From assembly GCA_963844405.1 (NCBI GenBank), contig CAWJNZ010000004.1, positions 806,001-870,000 on the forward strand: 64,000 nt of DNA, in the 5' to 3' direction. The first letter of the stretch is position 1. Every line of letters begins with the position of its first letter. Source of the DNA: DASSUW01 sp963844405. Its GTDB lineage: Bacteria; Actinomycetota; Thermoleophilia; Solirubrobacterales; Solirubrobacteraceae. Both the position numbers and the translations under genes were made by a program. Shown here one piece after another: positions 7,417 through 15,313 of the stretch. Under the pieces are notes generated by a model. It was not told the DNA's origin, did no database searches, and saw nothing but the letters and a program-made list of their open reading frames with translations.

Positions 7417-8670
7417 ATGGAAGCCGCTGCCACACCCCTGCGCAACCCGCGCGTCTCCGCGCTCATCGGCCGGGTGATCATCGACCACCTGGTGGTCGAC
7501 GACGCGCTGGCCGCCGAGCTCGTCCGTGCTCGCACCGACGCCGGCGAGGACCCCGCGCGGCTGATCTCCGACGCGATCGAGATCGGCGCCCGGGTGCTGG
7601 ACCGCGAGCAGGCGGGGGCGGCGGTCGAGGTCCTGAAGCAGGACCTCGAGCACGCGTCGCAGTCCGTGGTGTCCGAGCTCAAGACCCAGCTCGAGCAGGC
7701 CTTCGGGCCCGACAGCGGGCACGTGACGCGCGTGCTGCAGCGCCACTTCGGCGCCGAGTCCAGCTCGGCCGTCCAGCACCAGGTCCGCGCCGCGGTGGCG
7801 GAGCTGCTCAACGAGTCGCGCGAGAAGCTGTTCAAGCAGTTCTCCTCGGCGGACGAGTCGAACCCGCTCGCCGGCTTCCAGAAGGCCGCCGTCGCGGCCA
7901 TCCGGCAGTCGTCCGACCAGCAGCACGCGCACCTGCGCGAGATGAACGGGCGGATCGCCGAGCTCCAGCTCGAACTGCAGAAGCTGCAGGCCGAGAAGTC
8001 AAAGGCGGCCGAGGTGGCGGCGGAGCACGACCGCTCGACCGCCAAGGGCCGCCCCTACGAGGAGGCGGTCTTCGAGGCGATCAACGCGGTCGCCGCCGCC
8101 CAGGGCGACGACTGCGACGCGGTCGGCGACCTGCGCGGCGTCGGCGGTCGGAAGGGCGACGTGGTGGTCGACCTCGACGGCTGCTCGGGCCGCCCCCGCG
8201 GGCGGATCGTGTTCGAGGCCAAGAACTCCAAGCGCTCGCGCAACGAGGCGCTCGCCGAGCTCGACGAGGCGATGAACCAGCGGGCCGCCGACTACGCGGT
8301 CTGGGTCGTCCCGAGCGAGGACAAGCTGCCCGCGCGCGCGACCGCGCTGCGCGAGGTCAACGGCGACAAGCTGTTCGTGGTCTACGACCCCGAGGAGGGG
8401 TCGCGGCTGGCCCTCGAGGTCGCCTACGCGCTGGCCCGCGCCCGCGTGGTCATGGCCAAGGGCGGCGCCGAAGGCCTCGACGCCTCGGCCGTCCGCGCCG
8501 AGGTCGAGCGCGCCGTGGTCGCGATGGAGGACGTGCGGCGGATCAAGAGCCAGCTCACCAGCGCCGCCAACCAGATCGAGGACGTGCGCACGATCGTCGA
8601 GGGCATGGCCGAGCGCGTCCGCGGCCACCTCGGTCAGATCGACGCGATGGTGGCCGCGGCGGGCGACTGA
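7417..8670 (+). CDS. Coiled-coil protein with PD-(D/E)XK nuclease-like domain
   Basis: A 417-residue protein of no firmly recognised family, closest in plan to DUF2130/RmuC-like proteins. Residues 1-170 are helical, a coiled coil covers about 174-205, and a compact domain follows. That domain has the PD-(D/E)XK order of motifs: YEEAVFEAI (E215/E216/E220), KGDVVVD (D248/D252) and IVFEAKNSK (E267, K269). Known enzymes with this fold cut nucleic acid, so a nuclease role is a reasonable inference but unproven. The C-terminal ~80 residues are again helical. It lies directly after structured element R1 and converges on the metallopeptidase gene across a strong terminator. Confidence 0.65.
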   Translation: MEAAATPLRNPRVSALIGRVIIDHLVVDDALAAELVRARTDAGEDPARLISDAIEIGARVLDREQAGAAVEVLKQDLEHASQSVVSELKTQLEQAFGPDSGHVTRVLQRHFGAESSSAVQHQVRAAVAELLNESREKLFKQFSSADESNPLAGFQKAAVAAIRQSSDQQHAHLREMNGRIAELQLELQKLQAEKSKAAEVAAEHDRSTAKGRPYEEAVFEAINAVAAAQGDDCDAVGDLRGVGGRKGDVVVDLDGCSGRPRGRIVFEAKNSKRSRNEALAELDEAMNQRAADYAVWVVPSEDKLPARATALREVNGDKLFVVYDPEEGSRLALEVAYALARARVVMAKGGAEGLDASAVRAEVERAVVAMEDVRRIKSQLTSAANQIEDVRTIVEGMAERVRGHLGQIDAMVAAAGD

Positions 8671-8700
8671 CGCCGGATGTCGCCGCGGCGGGCGACTGAC
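8653..8700 (+). repeat. Direct repeat of a gene 3' end
   Basis: The 19-base sequence GCCGCGGCGGGCGACTGAC occurs at 8653-8671, where it encodes the last residues and stop of the coiled-coil protein, and again at 8682-8700 just after it. The second copy forms the left arm of the terminator hairpin. Confidence 0.7.
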
Positions 8701-8720
8701 TGCTGTCAGCCGCCCGCCGC
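8685..8720. terminator. Strong bidirectional terminator hairpin
   Basis: GCGGCGGGCGACTGAC (8685-8700) and GTCAGCCGCCCGCCGC (8705-8720) pair over 16 positions with one mismatch around a TGCT loop. It lies between two convergent genes. There is no U-tract on either strand, which is common in high-GC actinobacteria. Confidence 0.7.
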
Positions 8721-8731
8721 GCGCGCAGGCC

Positions 8732-11700
8732 TCAGCGCGTGAACACCTCCAGCTCGGCGACGTGCACCTCGTTGTCGCGCGGCGCCAGCACCTGCGGGAG
8801 GTCGCCGAACACCGGCACCGGCCCGCCGCCCGGCGACCCCTCGCGGCAGTCGCTGCCGCTCGCCGGGTCGGCGTCCTGGTCGCCCTGGAACGCCGTGTTG
8901 CCCGTGCACTGGTTGTCGAGCACGACGAGCCGCACCGCGACGGCGTCGACCGCCGGGAACGTGAACTCGCGCATGATGATCTCCGGCGCGACCGGCCGCG
9001 GGGTGAACCCGGGGAACGCGTCCGCCGGGCTCGTGTAGTGCGGCCGGAAGTTCGTGCCGTCCTCCGACACGTCGAGCCGGAACTGCCGCAGCGCCGTGAA
9101 CCGGTTCTGGCCGACCTCGAGCAGCGCGCTGACCTGCGCGCGCCGGATCGTCTGCCGCGAGCCCTGGAGGTCGACGGTCACCTGCGAGCCGCGCACGTCG
9201 GGCTGGGCGCCCGTGCGGTCCCAGCTCGTCGACTCGGTCTCGTCGATCAGCGCGCCGTGCTGCACGCCGTCACCTGCGGCGGTCGCGCCCTTTGCGGCCG
9301 AGCCGCGGTTCGTCCGCATCGGCACGGACAACGTCAGGTTCTGCCCGGCGTTCAACGTCCGCCGCACCCGCACGTGCCCGTAGCCCTTGGCCTGGACGAC
9401 GAACTCGTACGTGCCCGGCGCGAAGGCCGCGACGTCGTCGAGGTTGGCGCCCGCGGTCGCGGGGTCGGTGTCGGCGATCGGCGACGTGCGCGCCTCGTAG
9501 TGGCCGACGTAGAAGCGCGCGGAGACCGGCGCCCCGCCCTCGTCGGCCGCCGTCGCCCGGAACGTCACCTGCGCCGGGGTGTGCCGCGGCGACGCGAAGT
9601 CCGGCGTCGGGTCGGTGTCGGTGTCCGCCGTCGTGTTGGAGCTCACCGCGCCGGCGCCGAAGCCGCGGCGGGCGAACGCCAGCCACAGCTCGTCCTGGTT
9701 GGCGCCGCCGAACCGCATGCGGTCGGCGGCGAGGTAGGCGTCGCGCGCGTCGAGCATCGACGCGTCGGGCGGCATCAGCACATAGGCGTCGAACATGATC
9801 TGGGCCCAGCGCCGGTTGCCCGGGCAGCGGTCGGCCGGCAGGCGGCCCTCCGCGCAGTCACGCTGGAGCTGCGGGGTCCCGGCGCCGTACTTCGCCACCA
9901 GCGCGCTGCGGATGTCGAAGTTCGTGGCGCTCCAGATCTCGCCGTCGGCGTGTACCTGCGGGCCCGTGATGTCATAGCCCATGTTCGAGAAGTTGAGCGG
10001 GTTGGCCAGCGGCCCGCCGCTCTTGACCAGCGACACGCTCGGCGCCGGGAAGGCGCCGGTCCGCGGGAAGTTCATCCCGTAGTTGCGGATCGCCCGGTCC
10101 GGGTTGCCGGTCACGTAGGCGCCGACGGCGAACGGGTTCTCGCCGGACACCGGCACGTAGCCGTACTCGTTGAGGATCTCGGTCCCCATCAGGTCGCCGT
10201 TGCTCTCGCCCATGGCGCCGGTGTGGTGGCCGGAGCGGCGACCGCCCTTGCCGATCATCCGGTTCTCGACCATGTGGCCGTACTCGTGGCCGATGACCGC
10301 CATGTCGTAGTCGCCGTCCACGCACGGGCCGTAGAACGCGCCCGCGATCGGCTGCCACAGGTACATGTTGGTGATCGACGGCACGCCGTCGGGGTTCGAG
10401 ATCATGTTCGCGTTGTCGCGGCCCAGGTAGCTCGGGAAGCCGCCGGTGACGGCGCCGGCCTGCGCGTCGCCGAGCACCGGGTCGCCCTCGGCGGTGCCGC
10501 CGGTGCCGAAGTTGAACTGCTGCGCGTTCCAGCGCCGCTCGGTGAAGCCGAGGTGGTACGTCCAGTCGTGCATCCGGTTGTGCATCGCGAACAGGTTCGT
10601 GACCGCCGCGTCGATGTCGTTCCCGCCCGGCGTGAAGTTCGACGGCGAGCAGCGCGAGGTGAACCACGCGTTCGTCCACGGGAAGTCGTACGTGCGCCGC
10701 GGGCTCACGGGCCGCTGGGCGCCGCCCGGTGTGAGCGGGCTGCCCCACGCCTCCGCGCTCGACGCGTTGTTGCCGGTCGTGGTGAACGTCGGCCGGCCGG
10801 TGCGCGGGTCTGCGTCCCACGGGACGCGAGAGGCGAGATTGCCGACCTCCTCGTCGCAGCCCTGGACCGACTCCCAGCACCACAGCTGCCGGATGTCGCC
10901 GCCCCCGCCGCCGACCTGCGGATAGGCCTCGAAGACCCTCCACACCGGCGGATAGGGCGCGGCCGCGTCGCCGCCGGCGGCGCCGTTGAAGACGATCGAG
11001 CCCGAGTACGTCGCGGGCTCGCTCCAGCCCGCGCCGTCGGCGAAGTCGCAGATCTTGACCGCGTACGTGCCGGTCCCGGCGTCCGCGGGGTCGTAGAGCA
11101 CGACCTCGGGGCTCGTGAGCGTGTCGTTGCTCGCCACCACGGCGCCGTCGCGCAGCAGGTCGACGACGACGTCGTTGGCCGCGAAATCGGCGCTGGCGGT
11201 GACGGCGATCGACTCGGCGCGCTCGCCGTCGGCGACCGTCCACGGCCCTTCGGTGGCGCAGGCGGCGTCGGTCGTCTCGAGCGTCCCCTGGAAGGTCTCG
11301 GCCGCCGGGTGCGACTGGTGGACGTTGTCCTGGCGGACGAGCACGGCGCCGGTCTCGGCGTCGACGAAGTGCGTGTACGAGGTCGCCACGCCGCCGCTCA
11401 CGTCGGTGACGAGCGTCTCGTACGCGCGCCGGGCGCCACCCGTCGCGGTGGGCACGGCCACCTCACGCGCGCGCTGGAGCTGCGCGAACCCGGGCGCCCG
11501 GAACGTCGTCCAGCCCGCCTCCTCGCTCGGCGCGCCGAGCTGGGCCAGCGACACGCCGCGGCCGACGTCGCCCGCCGCCCGCGCCCACGCCTCGCGCGGC
11601 GACAGCCGCCGCGCTCCGGTGAGCGTGTCGTCCTGCGTGGCGCTCGACGACGCGTAGACGAGCTCCCAGCCGGTGCCGGCCGAGCCCGTCAGGCCGAGCG

Positions 11701-12082
11701 TGACGGTGCCGTCGATACCGGCGGGCAGCCCGCCGAAGGTCTGCCGCAGCACGACCGCGTGGCTCCGCGTGCCCGCGAGGCGCTCGGCGTGCTCCACCTC
11801 GAGGTCCTCGCCGAGCGCAGTGGCGTACCGGCCGACCAGCCTGCGGGCCGCCTGCTGGGCGTTCGCCGCCTCCACCCGCACCCCGGCCGGCGCGCGCCAC
11901 GATTGCGCCGTGCCGAAGTCGTTCCACCTGACTGCGCCGCCTAACGACCTGGCGGCCGGAGCCTCGGCTCCCTTCCGGTTGTCGACGTCCTTCAGCTCAC
12001 CCGCCGACGCCGGCGACGCCGCGATACCGGCGCACACGGCGATCGCGGCCGCGCACGTGCGCGCACTCCGCCAATGCTGCAT
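8732..12082 (-). CDS. Secreted M36 (fungalysin-type) zinc metallopeptidase
   Basis: A 1116-residue secreted protein. A signal peptide ends near ASPASA (about residue 27). It is followed by an FTP-like propeptide region, and the peptidase domain has the zinc motif HEYGH at residues 599-603 and a probable third ligand, E626 in MGESNGD. Towards the C-terminus there is a carboxypeptidase-regulatory-like beta domain (VTFRATAADEGGAPV onward) and a discoidin-like (F5/8 type C) domain around RFTALRQFRLDVSEDGTNF. The M36 family digests extracellular protein, so a nutritional or envelope role is likely. It is monocistronic, with a terminator shared with the convergent gene. Confidence 0.85.
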   Translation of the reverse strand: MQHWRSARTCAAAIAVCAGIAASPASAGELKDVDNRKGAEAPAARSLGGAVRWNDFGTAQSWRAPAGVRVEAANAQQAARRLVGRYATALGEDLEVEHAERLAGTRSHAVVLRQTFGGLPAGIDGTVTLGLTGSAGTGWELVYASSSATQDDTLTGARRLSPREAWARAAGDVGRGVSLAQLGAPSEEAGWTTFRAPGFAQLQRAREVAVPTATGGARRAYETLVTDVSGGVATSYTHFVDAETGAVLVRQDNVHQSHPAAETFQGTLETTDAACATEGPWTVADGERAESIAVTASADFAANDVVVDLLRDGAVVASNDTLTSPEVVLYDPADAGTGTYAVKICDFADGAGWSEPATYSGSIVFNGAAGGDAAAPYPPVWRVFEAYPQVGGGGGDIRQLWCWESVQGCDEEVGNLASRVPWDADPRTGRPTFTTTGNNASSAEAWGSPLTPGGAQRPVSPRRTYDFPWTNAWFTSRCSPSNFTPGGNDIDAAVTNLFAMHNRMHDWTYHLGFTERRWNAQQFNFGTGGTAEGDPVLGDAQAGAVTGGFPSYLGRDNANMISNPDGVPSITNMYLWQPIAGAFYGPCVDGDYDMAVIGHEYGHMVENRMIGKGGRRSGHHTGAMGESNGDLMGTEILNEYGYVPVSGENPFAVGAYVTGNPDRAIRNYGMNFPRTGAFPAPSVSLVKSGGPLANPLNFSNMGYDITGPQVHADGEIWSATNFDIRSALVAKYGAGTPQLQRDCAEGRLPADRCPGNRRWAQIMFDAYVLMPPDASMLDARDAYLAADRMRFGGANQDELWLAFARRGFGAGAVSSNTTADTDTDPTPDFASPRHTPAQVTFRATAADEGGAPVSARFYVGHYEARTSPIADTDPATAGANLDDVAAFAPGTYEFVVQAKGYGHVRVRRTLNAGQNLTLSVPMRTNRGSAAKGATAAGDGVQHGALIDETESTSWDRTGAQPDVRGSQVTVDLQGSRQTIRRAQVSALLEVGQNRFTALRQFRLDVSEDGTNFRPHYTSPADAFPGFTPRPVAPEIIMREFTFPAVDAVAVRLVVLDNQCTGNTAFQGDQDADPASGSDCREGSPGGGPVPVFGDLPQVLAPRDNEVHVAELEVFTR

Positions 12083-12148
12083 GTCCCCGCTCCCATCACA
12101 AGCATGGAGCCGCTCCCGACGGCCCTCGTTGCCGCGTGGCTACCCGGT

Positions 12149-12169
12149 TTCCGGAGCGGTAAGCCGGAA
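12149..12169 (-). terminator. Small hairpin after SepIVA-like gene
   Basis: TTCCGG (12149-12154) pairs with CCGGAA (12164-12169) over a 9-base loop just after the stop codon of the minus-strand coiled-coil gene. There is no U-run, so termination is a weak inference. The hairpin overlaps a short sequence resembling the left end of the dispersed element. Confidence 0.3.
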
Positions 12170-12176
12170 GTTCGTC
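12161..12176 (-). repeat. Possible fragment of the dispersed element's left end
   Basis: On the minus strand, directly at the stop codon of the SepIVA-like gene, the sequence GACGAACTTCCGGCTT differs by one base from GACGAACTTCGGGCTT of the three full elements. The rest of the element is missing. Its position at a gene stop matches the full copies, but chance cannot be excluded. Confidence 0.3.
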
Positions 12177-12639
12177 AGCCGACTTCGGCGGGCTCGTCGC
12201 GGCCCTGGAGCCGCTCGCGGCCGCGCTGGACGGCGGCGATGAACTTCGAGAGGTTGACCTCGAGGGTGTTGAGGATCTCGTCCGCGTAGTCCTCGGCGCC
12301 GAGCCGGATCTCGCGCTCGCGGGCGCGCGCCTCGCCGATGATGTCCTCGGCCTGACGCTCGGCCTCGCGCGTGACCTCCTGCTGGGAGACGAGCTGCGTC
12401 TGGCGCTCGCGGGCCTCCTTGACGATCCGCTCCGCCTCGCGCTTGGCCTCGGCCAGCATCTCCTGGCGCTCCTTGACGATCCAGCGCGCCTGCTTGATCT
12501 CCTCGGGGATCGTCGCGCGCATCTGGTCGAGGATGTCGTAGATCTCCTCCTTGTCCACGCGCACCTGGTCCGTCAGCGGGACCTGCTTGGCGTTGTGGAC
12601 GAGGTCGTCCAGCTTGTCGATGAGTACCAGGACGTCCAT
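12175..12639 (-). CDS. DivIVA/SepIVA-like coiled-coil protein
   Basis: A 154-residue, highly charged protein, helical from about residue 30 on and rich in Glu, Arg and Ala (EEIKQARWIVKERQEMLAEA, then AKREAERIVKEARERQTQ). This is the pattern of the DivIVA-domain SepIVA proteins that help septum formation in mycobacteria; ATP synthase b-like helices look similar. The position next to coaD and rsmD is the same as in other actinobacteria and supports the call. It begins with MDVLVLIDKLDDLVHNAK, as in that family, and is 16 bases downstream of coaD. The division role is inferred from relatives. Confidence 0.75.
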   Translation of the reverse strand: MDVLVLIDKLDDLVHNAKQVPLTDQVRVDKEEIYDILDQMRATIPEEIKQARWIVKERQEMLAEAKREAERIVKEARERQTQLVSQQEVTREAERQAEDIIGEARAREREIRLGAEDYADEILNTLEVNLSKFIAAVQRGRERLQGRDEPAEVG

Positions 12640-12655
12640 GGCGCTCCCTGTTTCG

Positions 12656-13153
12656 TCAGCGCGCCAGCGCTTCCTTCAATCGCCGTGCAACCGGCTCTGG
12701 GACAAGATCGGAGACGTCGCCACCGAACGTGGCGATCTCCTTGACTCCGCTCGAGGAGAGGAAACTGTACTGCGGCGACGCCATGAGGTAGATCGACTCG
12801 ATGTCGGAGGCCAGCTGGCGGTTGAGCTGGTTCATCTCCAGCTCGTACTCGAAATCGGAGATCGCGCGCAGGCCCTTGACGATCGCCTTGGCCCCTCGCT
12901 GGCGCGCGAACTCGACGATCAGGTTGGAGAACGGCTCCACCCGGACGTTGCCGAGATGGGCGGTCGCCTCCTCGATGAACCCGATCCGGTCCTCGGCGCT
13001 GAACAGCGACTTGCTCTTGCGCACGGAGGCGTTGACGACCGCCACGATCAGCTCGTCGAACATCAGCGAGGCGCGCGTGATGACGTCGACGTGCCCGTGG
13101 GTGATCGGGTCGTAGGAGCCGGGGCAGACGGCGATTCTGGGGTCAGGGGCCAT
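12656..13153 (-). CDS. coaD: Phosphopantetheine adenylyltransferase
   Basis: A 165-residue enzyme of usual length that transfers AMP from ATP to 4'-phosphopantetheine, the fourth step of coenzyme A synthesis. It has the nucleotidyltransferase motif GSYDPITHGH near residues 12-21 and the C-terminal SSSGVKE motif near residue 130. KGLRAISDFEYELEMNQLNR is also characteristic. It overlaps the end of rsmD by 11 bases, and the SepIVA-like gene follows after 16 bases, giving the standard actinobacterial rsmD-coaD-sepIVA order. Confidence 0.96.
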   Translation of the reverse strand: MAPDPRIAVCPGSYDPITHGHVDVITRASLMFDELIVAVVNASVRKSKSLFSAEDRIGFIEEATAHLGNVRVEPFSNLIVEFARQRGAKAIVKGLRAISDFEYELEMNQLNRQLASDIESIYLMASPQYSFLSSSGVKEIATFGGDVSDLVPEPVARRLKEALAR

Positions 13154-13676
13154 GGATGCGGATCAGTGTGTCGCCGTACCGGCGCTCGTCGAGGATAGGA
13201 AGGCCGAGCTCGAGCGGGGCGCGGCGATCGCTCTCGGCGACCACCGCCGCGCCGGGAGCCAGCACGGCCGGCAGCGCCGTCGTCAGCTCGCCTCCCAGGC
13301 GCCCCGCCAGCCGGTATGGCGGGTCGAGGAAGACGAGATCGTATTGACGCGCGGCGGCCGATGCGCCGCCGAGGAAGCGCCGGGCGTCGGCCCGCCGCAC
13401 CTCGGCCTCGGCGCCGAGCGCCTCCAGGTTCGCCCTCAGCGCCCGGATCGCGGCCGGCGCGCTGTCCACGAACGTCGCCTCGGCGGCGCCGCGCGAGAGC
13501 GCTTCGATGCCGAGCGCGCCGGAGCCGGCGAAGAGGTCGAGCACGCGGGCGTCGCGCACGCGATCGGCCAGCACGGAGAACAGCGCCTCGCGGACGCGGT
13601 CCGACGTCGGGCGAGTGGCGTCCCCGGGCGGCGTCTGGAGCCGGCGGCCGCCGTATCTCCCGGCGATCACGCGCAT
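13143..13676 (-). CDS. rsmD: 16S rRNA (guanine(966)-N(2))-methyltransferase
   Basis: A 177-residue SAM-dependent methyltransferase that modifies G966 of 16S rRNA. It starts MRVIAGRYGGRRL, as RsmD proteins do. It has the SAM-binding motif LDLFAGSGALGIEALSRG near residues 45-62 and the catalytic FLDPPY motif near 116-121. The same frame stays open upstream, but that part is antisense to the dehydrogenase gene, so ATG 13676 is the start. It is divergent from the SDR gene (12 bases between starts). Confidence 0.93.
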   Translation of the reverse strand: MRVIAGRYGGRRLQTPPGDATRPTSDRVREALFSVLADRVRDARVLDLFAGSGALGIEALSRGAAEATFVDSAPAAIRALRANLEALGAEAEVRRADARRFLGGASAAARQYDLVFLDPPYRLAGRLGGELTTALPAVLAPGAAVVAESDRRAPLELGLPILDERRYGDTLIRIHGP

Positions 13677-13688
13677 ACTGCTCGTCTC

Positions 13689-14435
13689 GTGTCGACGATC
13701 CTGGTCACCGGCGCCACCGACGGGCTCGGCCGTGCGCTGGCCGACGAGCTCGACGTGCGGGGCCACGACGTGGTGGTGCACGGGCGGAGCCGCGAGCGCG
13801 CCGAGGCCGTCGCGGCCGAGATCGGCGGGGCGCAGGTCGAGGTGGCCGACTTCGCGCGGCTGGACGACGTGCGGGCGCTCGCGGAGCGGGCGAGGGGGAT
13901 CGACGTGCTGGTCAACAACGCGGGCATCATCGCCGCCGAGCGCCGGCTGAGCGAGGACGGCATCGAGCTGACGTTCCAGGTCAACCACCTGGCCGGCTTC
14001 CTGCTCACGCTGCTGATGCTCCCGCCGCGCATCGTCAACGTCGCCTCGATCGGCCAGCGGGCGCCGGACTTCGACGACCTCATGCTCGAGCGCGGCTACG
14101 AGGGCTACGACGCGTACGCGAAGAGCAAGCTCGCGCAGATCATGTTCACCTTCGAGCTCGCCGAGCGGCGGCCGGACCTCGTCGTGAACGCGCTCCACCC
14201 CGCCACGCTCATGGACACCAAGATGGTGCGCGAGGCGTTCGGCCGCTCGCGCAGCACGGTGGCCGAGGGCGTGGAGGCGACCGCGGCGCTGGTGGAGCGC
14301 GACGACGTCACCGGCCGCTACTTCGACCGGCTGCGCGAGGCGCGCGCGGACCCGGTCGCCTACGACCCGGAGGCGCGCCGGCGGCTGTGGGACGTCTCGG
14401 CGGAGCTCACGTCAGCTCCACCCCTCGCTCGCTGA
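13689..14435 (+). CDS. Short-chain dehydrogenase/reductase
   Basis: A 248-residue SDR oxidoreductase. It shows the NAD(P)-binding motif TGATDGLG at residues 7-14, NNAG near 76-79, and the catalytic YAKSK near residues 143-147, with the serine in VNVASIGQR. It resembles retinol-dehydrogenase/WW-domain-oxidoreductase-like SDRs, but the substrate is unknown. GTG at 13689 follows a TACTGC element by 7 bases, so translation may be leaderless. Its 3' end overlaps the convergent hypothetical gene by 29 bases. Confidence 0.88.
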   Translation: MSTILVTGATDGLGRALADELDVRGHDVVVHGRSRERAEAVAAEIGGAQVEVADFARLDDVRALAERARGIDVLVNNAGIIAAERRLSEDGIELTFQVNHLAGFLLTLLMLPPRIVNVASIGQRAPDFDDLMLERGYEGYDAYAKSKLAQIMFTFELAERRPDLVVNALHPATLMDTKMVREAFGRSRSTVAEGVEATAALVERDDVTGRYFDRLREARADPVAYDPEARRRLWDVSAELTSAPPLAR

Positions 14436-14763
14436 GCCAGGCGACGACCGGCTCCGGCGGCTTGCCGTCGAACTCCGCGCGCGCGGCGAGGCGCAGCAGG
14501 TCCTCCTCGTCGTCGTCGATCTCGTCGGGCCGGTGGGCGAGGTAGAGCACGATCGCCTGCGCCATCACGACGGGCGGGTCCTCGTCGGCGCCCCAGGCGA
14601 GCCGCTCCTCCAGCGTGTCGAGCACGCCGCGCACGGGCTCGTCGGCGTCGCCGAAGCGCGTCGCCAGCTCGACGACGGCCGGGTCCCTGCCCTGCGGATC
14701 GACGATCGCGGTGGCTTCGCGGACGAGATCGGAGACGGTGATCAGGGTACGGTCGGTCGGCAT
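14407..14763 (-). CDS. Hypothetical protein
   Basis: A 118-residue acidic, alanine-rich soluble protein that I do not recognise. It begins MPTDRTLITVSDLVREA and has a run of acids (DEIDDDEEDLLRLAA) near residue 82. There is no signal peptide or membrane span. It follows the glycolipid-binding-like gene after 9 bases and is probably the last gene of the rpmB-recG minus-strand group. It overlaps the convergent SDR gene by 29 bases. Confidence 0.6.
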   Translation of the reverse strand: MPTDRTLITVSDLVREATAIVDPQGRDPAVVELATRFGDADEPVRGVLDTLEERLAWGADEDPPVVMAQAIVLYLAHRPDEIDDDEEDLLRLAARAEFDGKPPEPVVAWLSERGVELT

Positions 14764-14772
14764 CTGCCGGGT

Positions 14773-15306
14773 CTACCCGGAGACCCGGCGAGCAAGCCCC
14801 GGATAGACGACCACGAACCCGTCCTCGTCGACCTCGAGCTCGGCCGTGAACCCGTCGCCGTCGCTGAACCGCACGCGGCCCGGCGCGAGGTGCTCGTAGC
14901 GCTGCTGCGAGCGGTGGACCTTGAGGTCGGGCAGCGATACCCAGGCCATCGCGAAGTCGACCGCGCCGGGCTCCTGGTGGAGCCGGTGGCGGCGGACCGG
15001 CATCGTGTTCGTCAGCGGCGAGAACGCGAGGTCGCAGTCGAGCACGCCCTCGAGCTCGGCGGCGTTCGCCACCCCCGCCCACGTCCCCTTGCCGTCGTGG
15101 CGCAGCTCGAGCGAGCCGACGCCGCCGACCTCCACGCGCAGGCGGCGCGTGACGAACTCGCGCCGCGCCTCCAGCTCGTAGGCGGCGCGGTACGGCTTGG
15201 GCGTGGACCCGAGCTGCGCGCCGGTCGCGGTCAGGCCGTCGTCGGTCAGCACGACCTCGCAGACCTCGGCCCGCCACTCGGGCGTGCCGTTCCAGGCGAC
15301 CCTCAC
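14773..15306 (-). CDS. Putative glycolipid-binding family protein
   Basis: A 177-residue protein of the putative glycolipid-binding (PF06475-like) family. It has alternating beta-strand pattern and segments such as YELEARREFVTRRLRVEV, a DCDLAFSPLTNTMPVRRH loop and the C-terminal FVVVYPGLARRV typical of these proteins. The biochemical role of the family is poorly known; the name comes from structural similarity. There is no signal peptide. It starts 7 bases after the recG stop, so it is probably co-transcribed with recG. Confidence 0.7.
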   Translation of the reverse strand: MRVAWNGTPEWRAEVCEVVLTDDGLTATGAQLGSTPKPYRAAYELEARREFVTRRLRVEVGGVGSLELRHDGKGTWAGVANAAELEGVLDCDLAFSPLTNTMPVRRHRLHQEPGAVDFAMAWVSLPDLKVHRSQQRYEHLAPGRVRFSDGDGFTAELEVDEDGFVVVYPGLARRVSG

Positions 15307-15313
15307 GGCTGCA

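Noticed and set aside
8762..11944. A 1060-codon open frame on the plus strand
   Set aside because: It is antisense to the M36 metallopeptidase, consists of Arg/Ala/Gly/Val-rich sequence without domains, and is explained by very high GC content.
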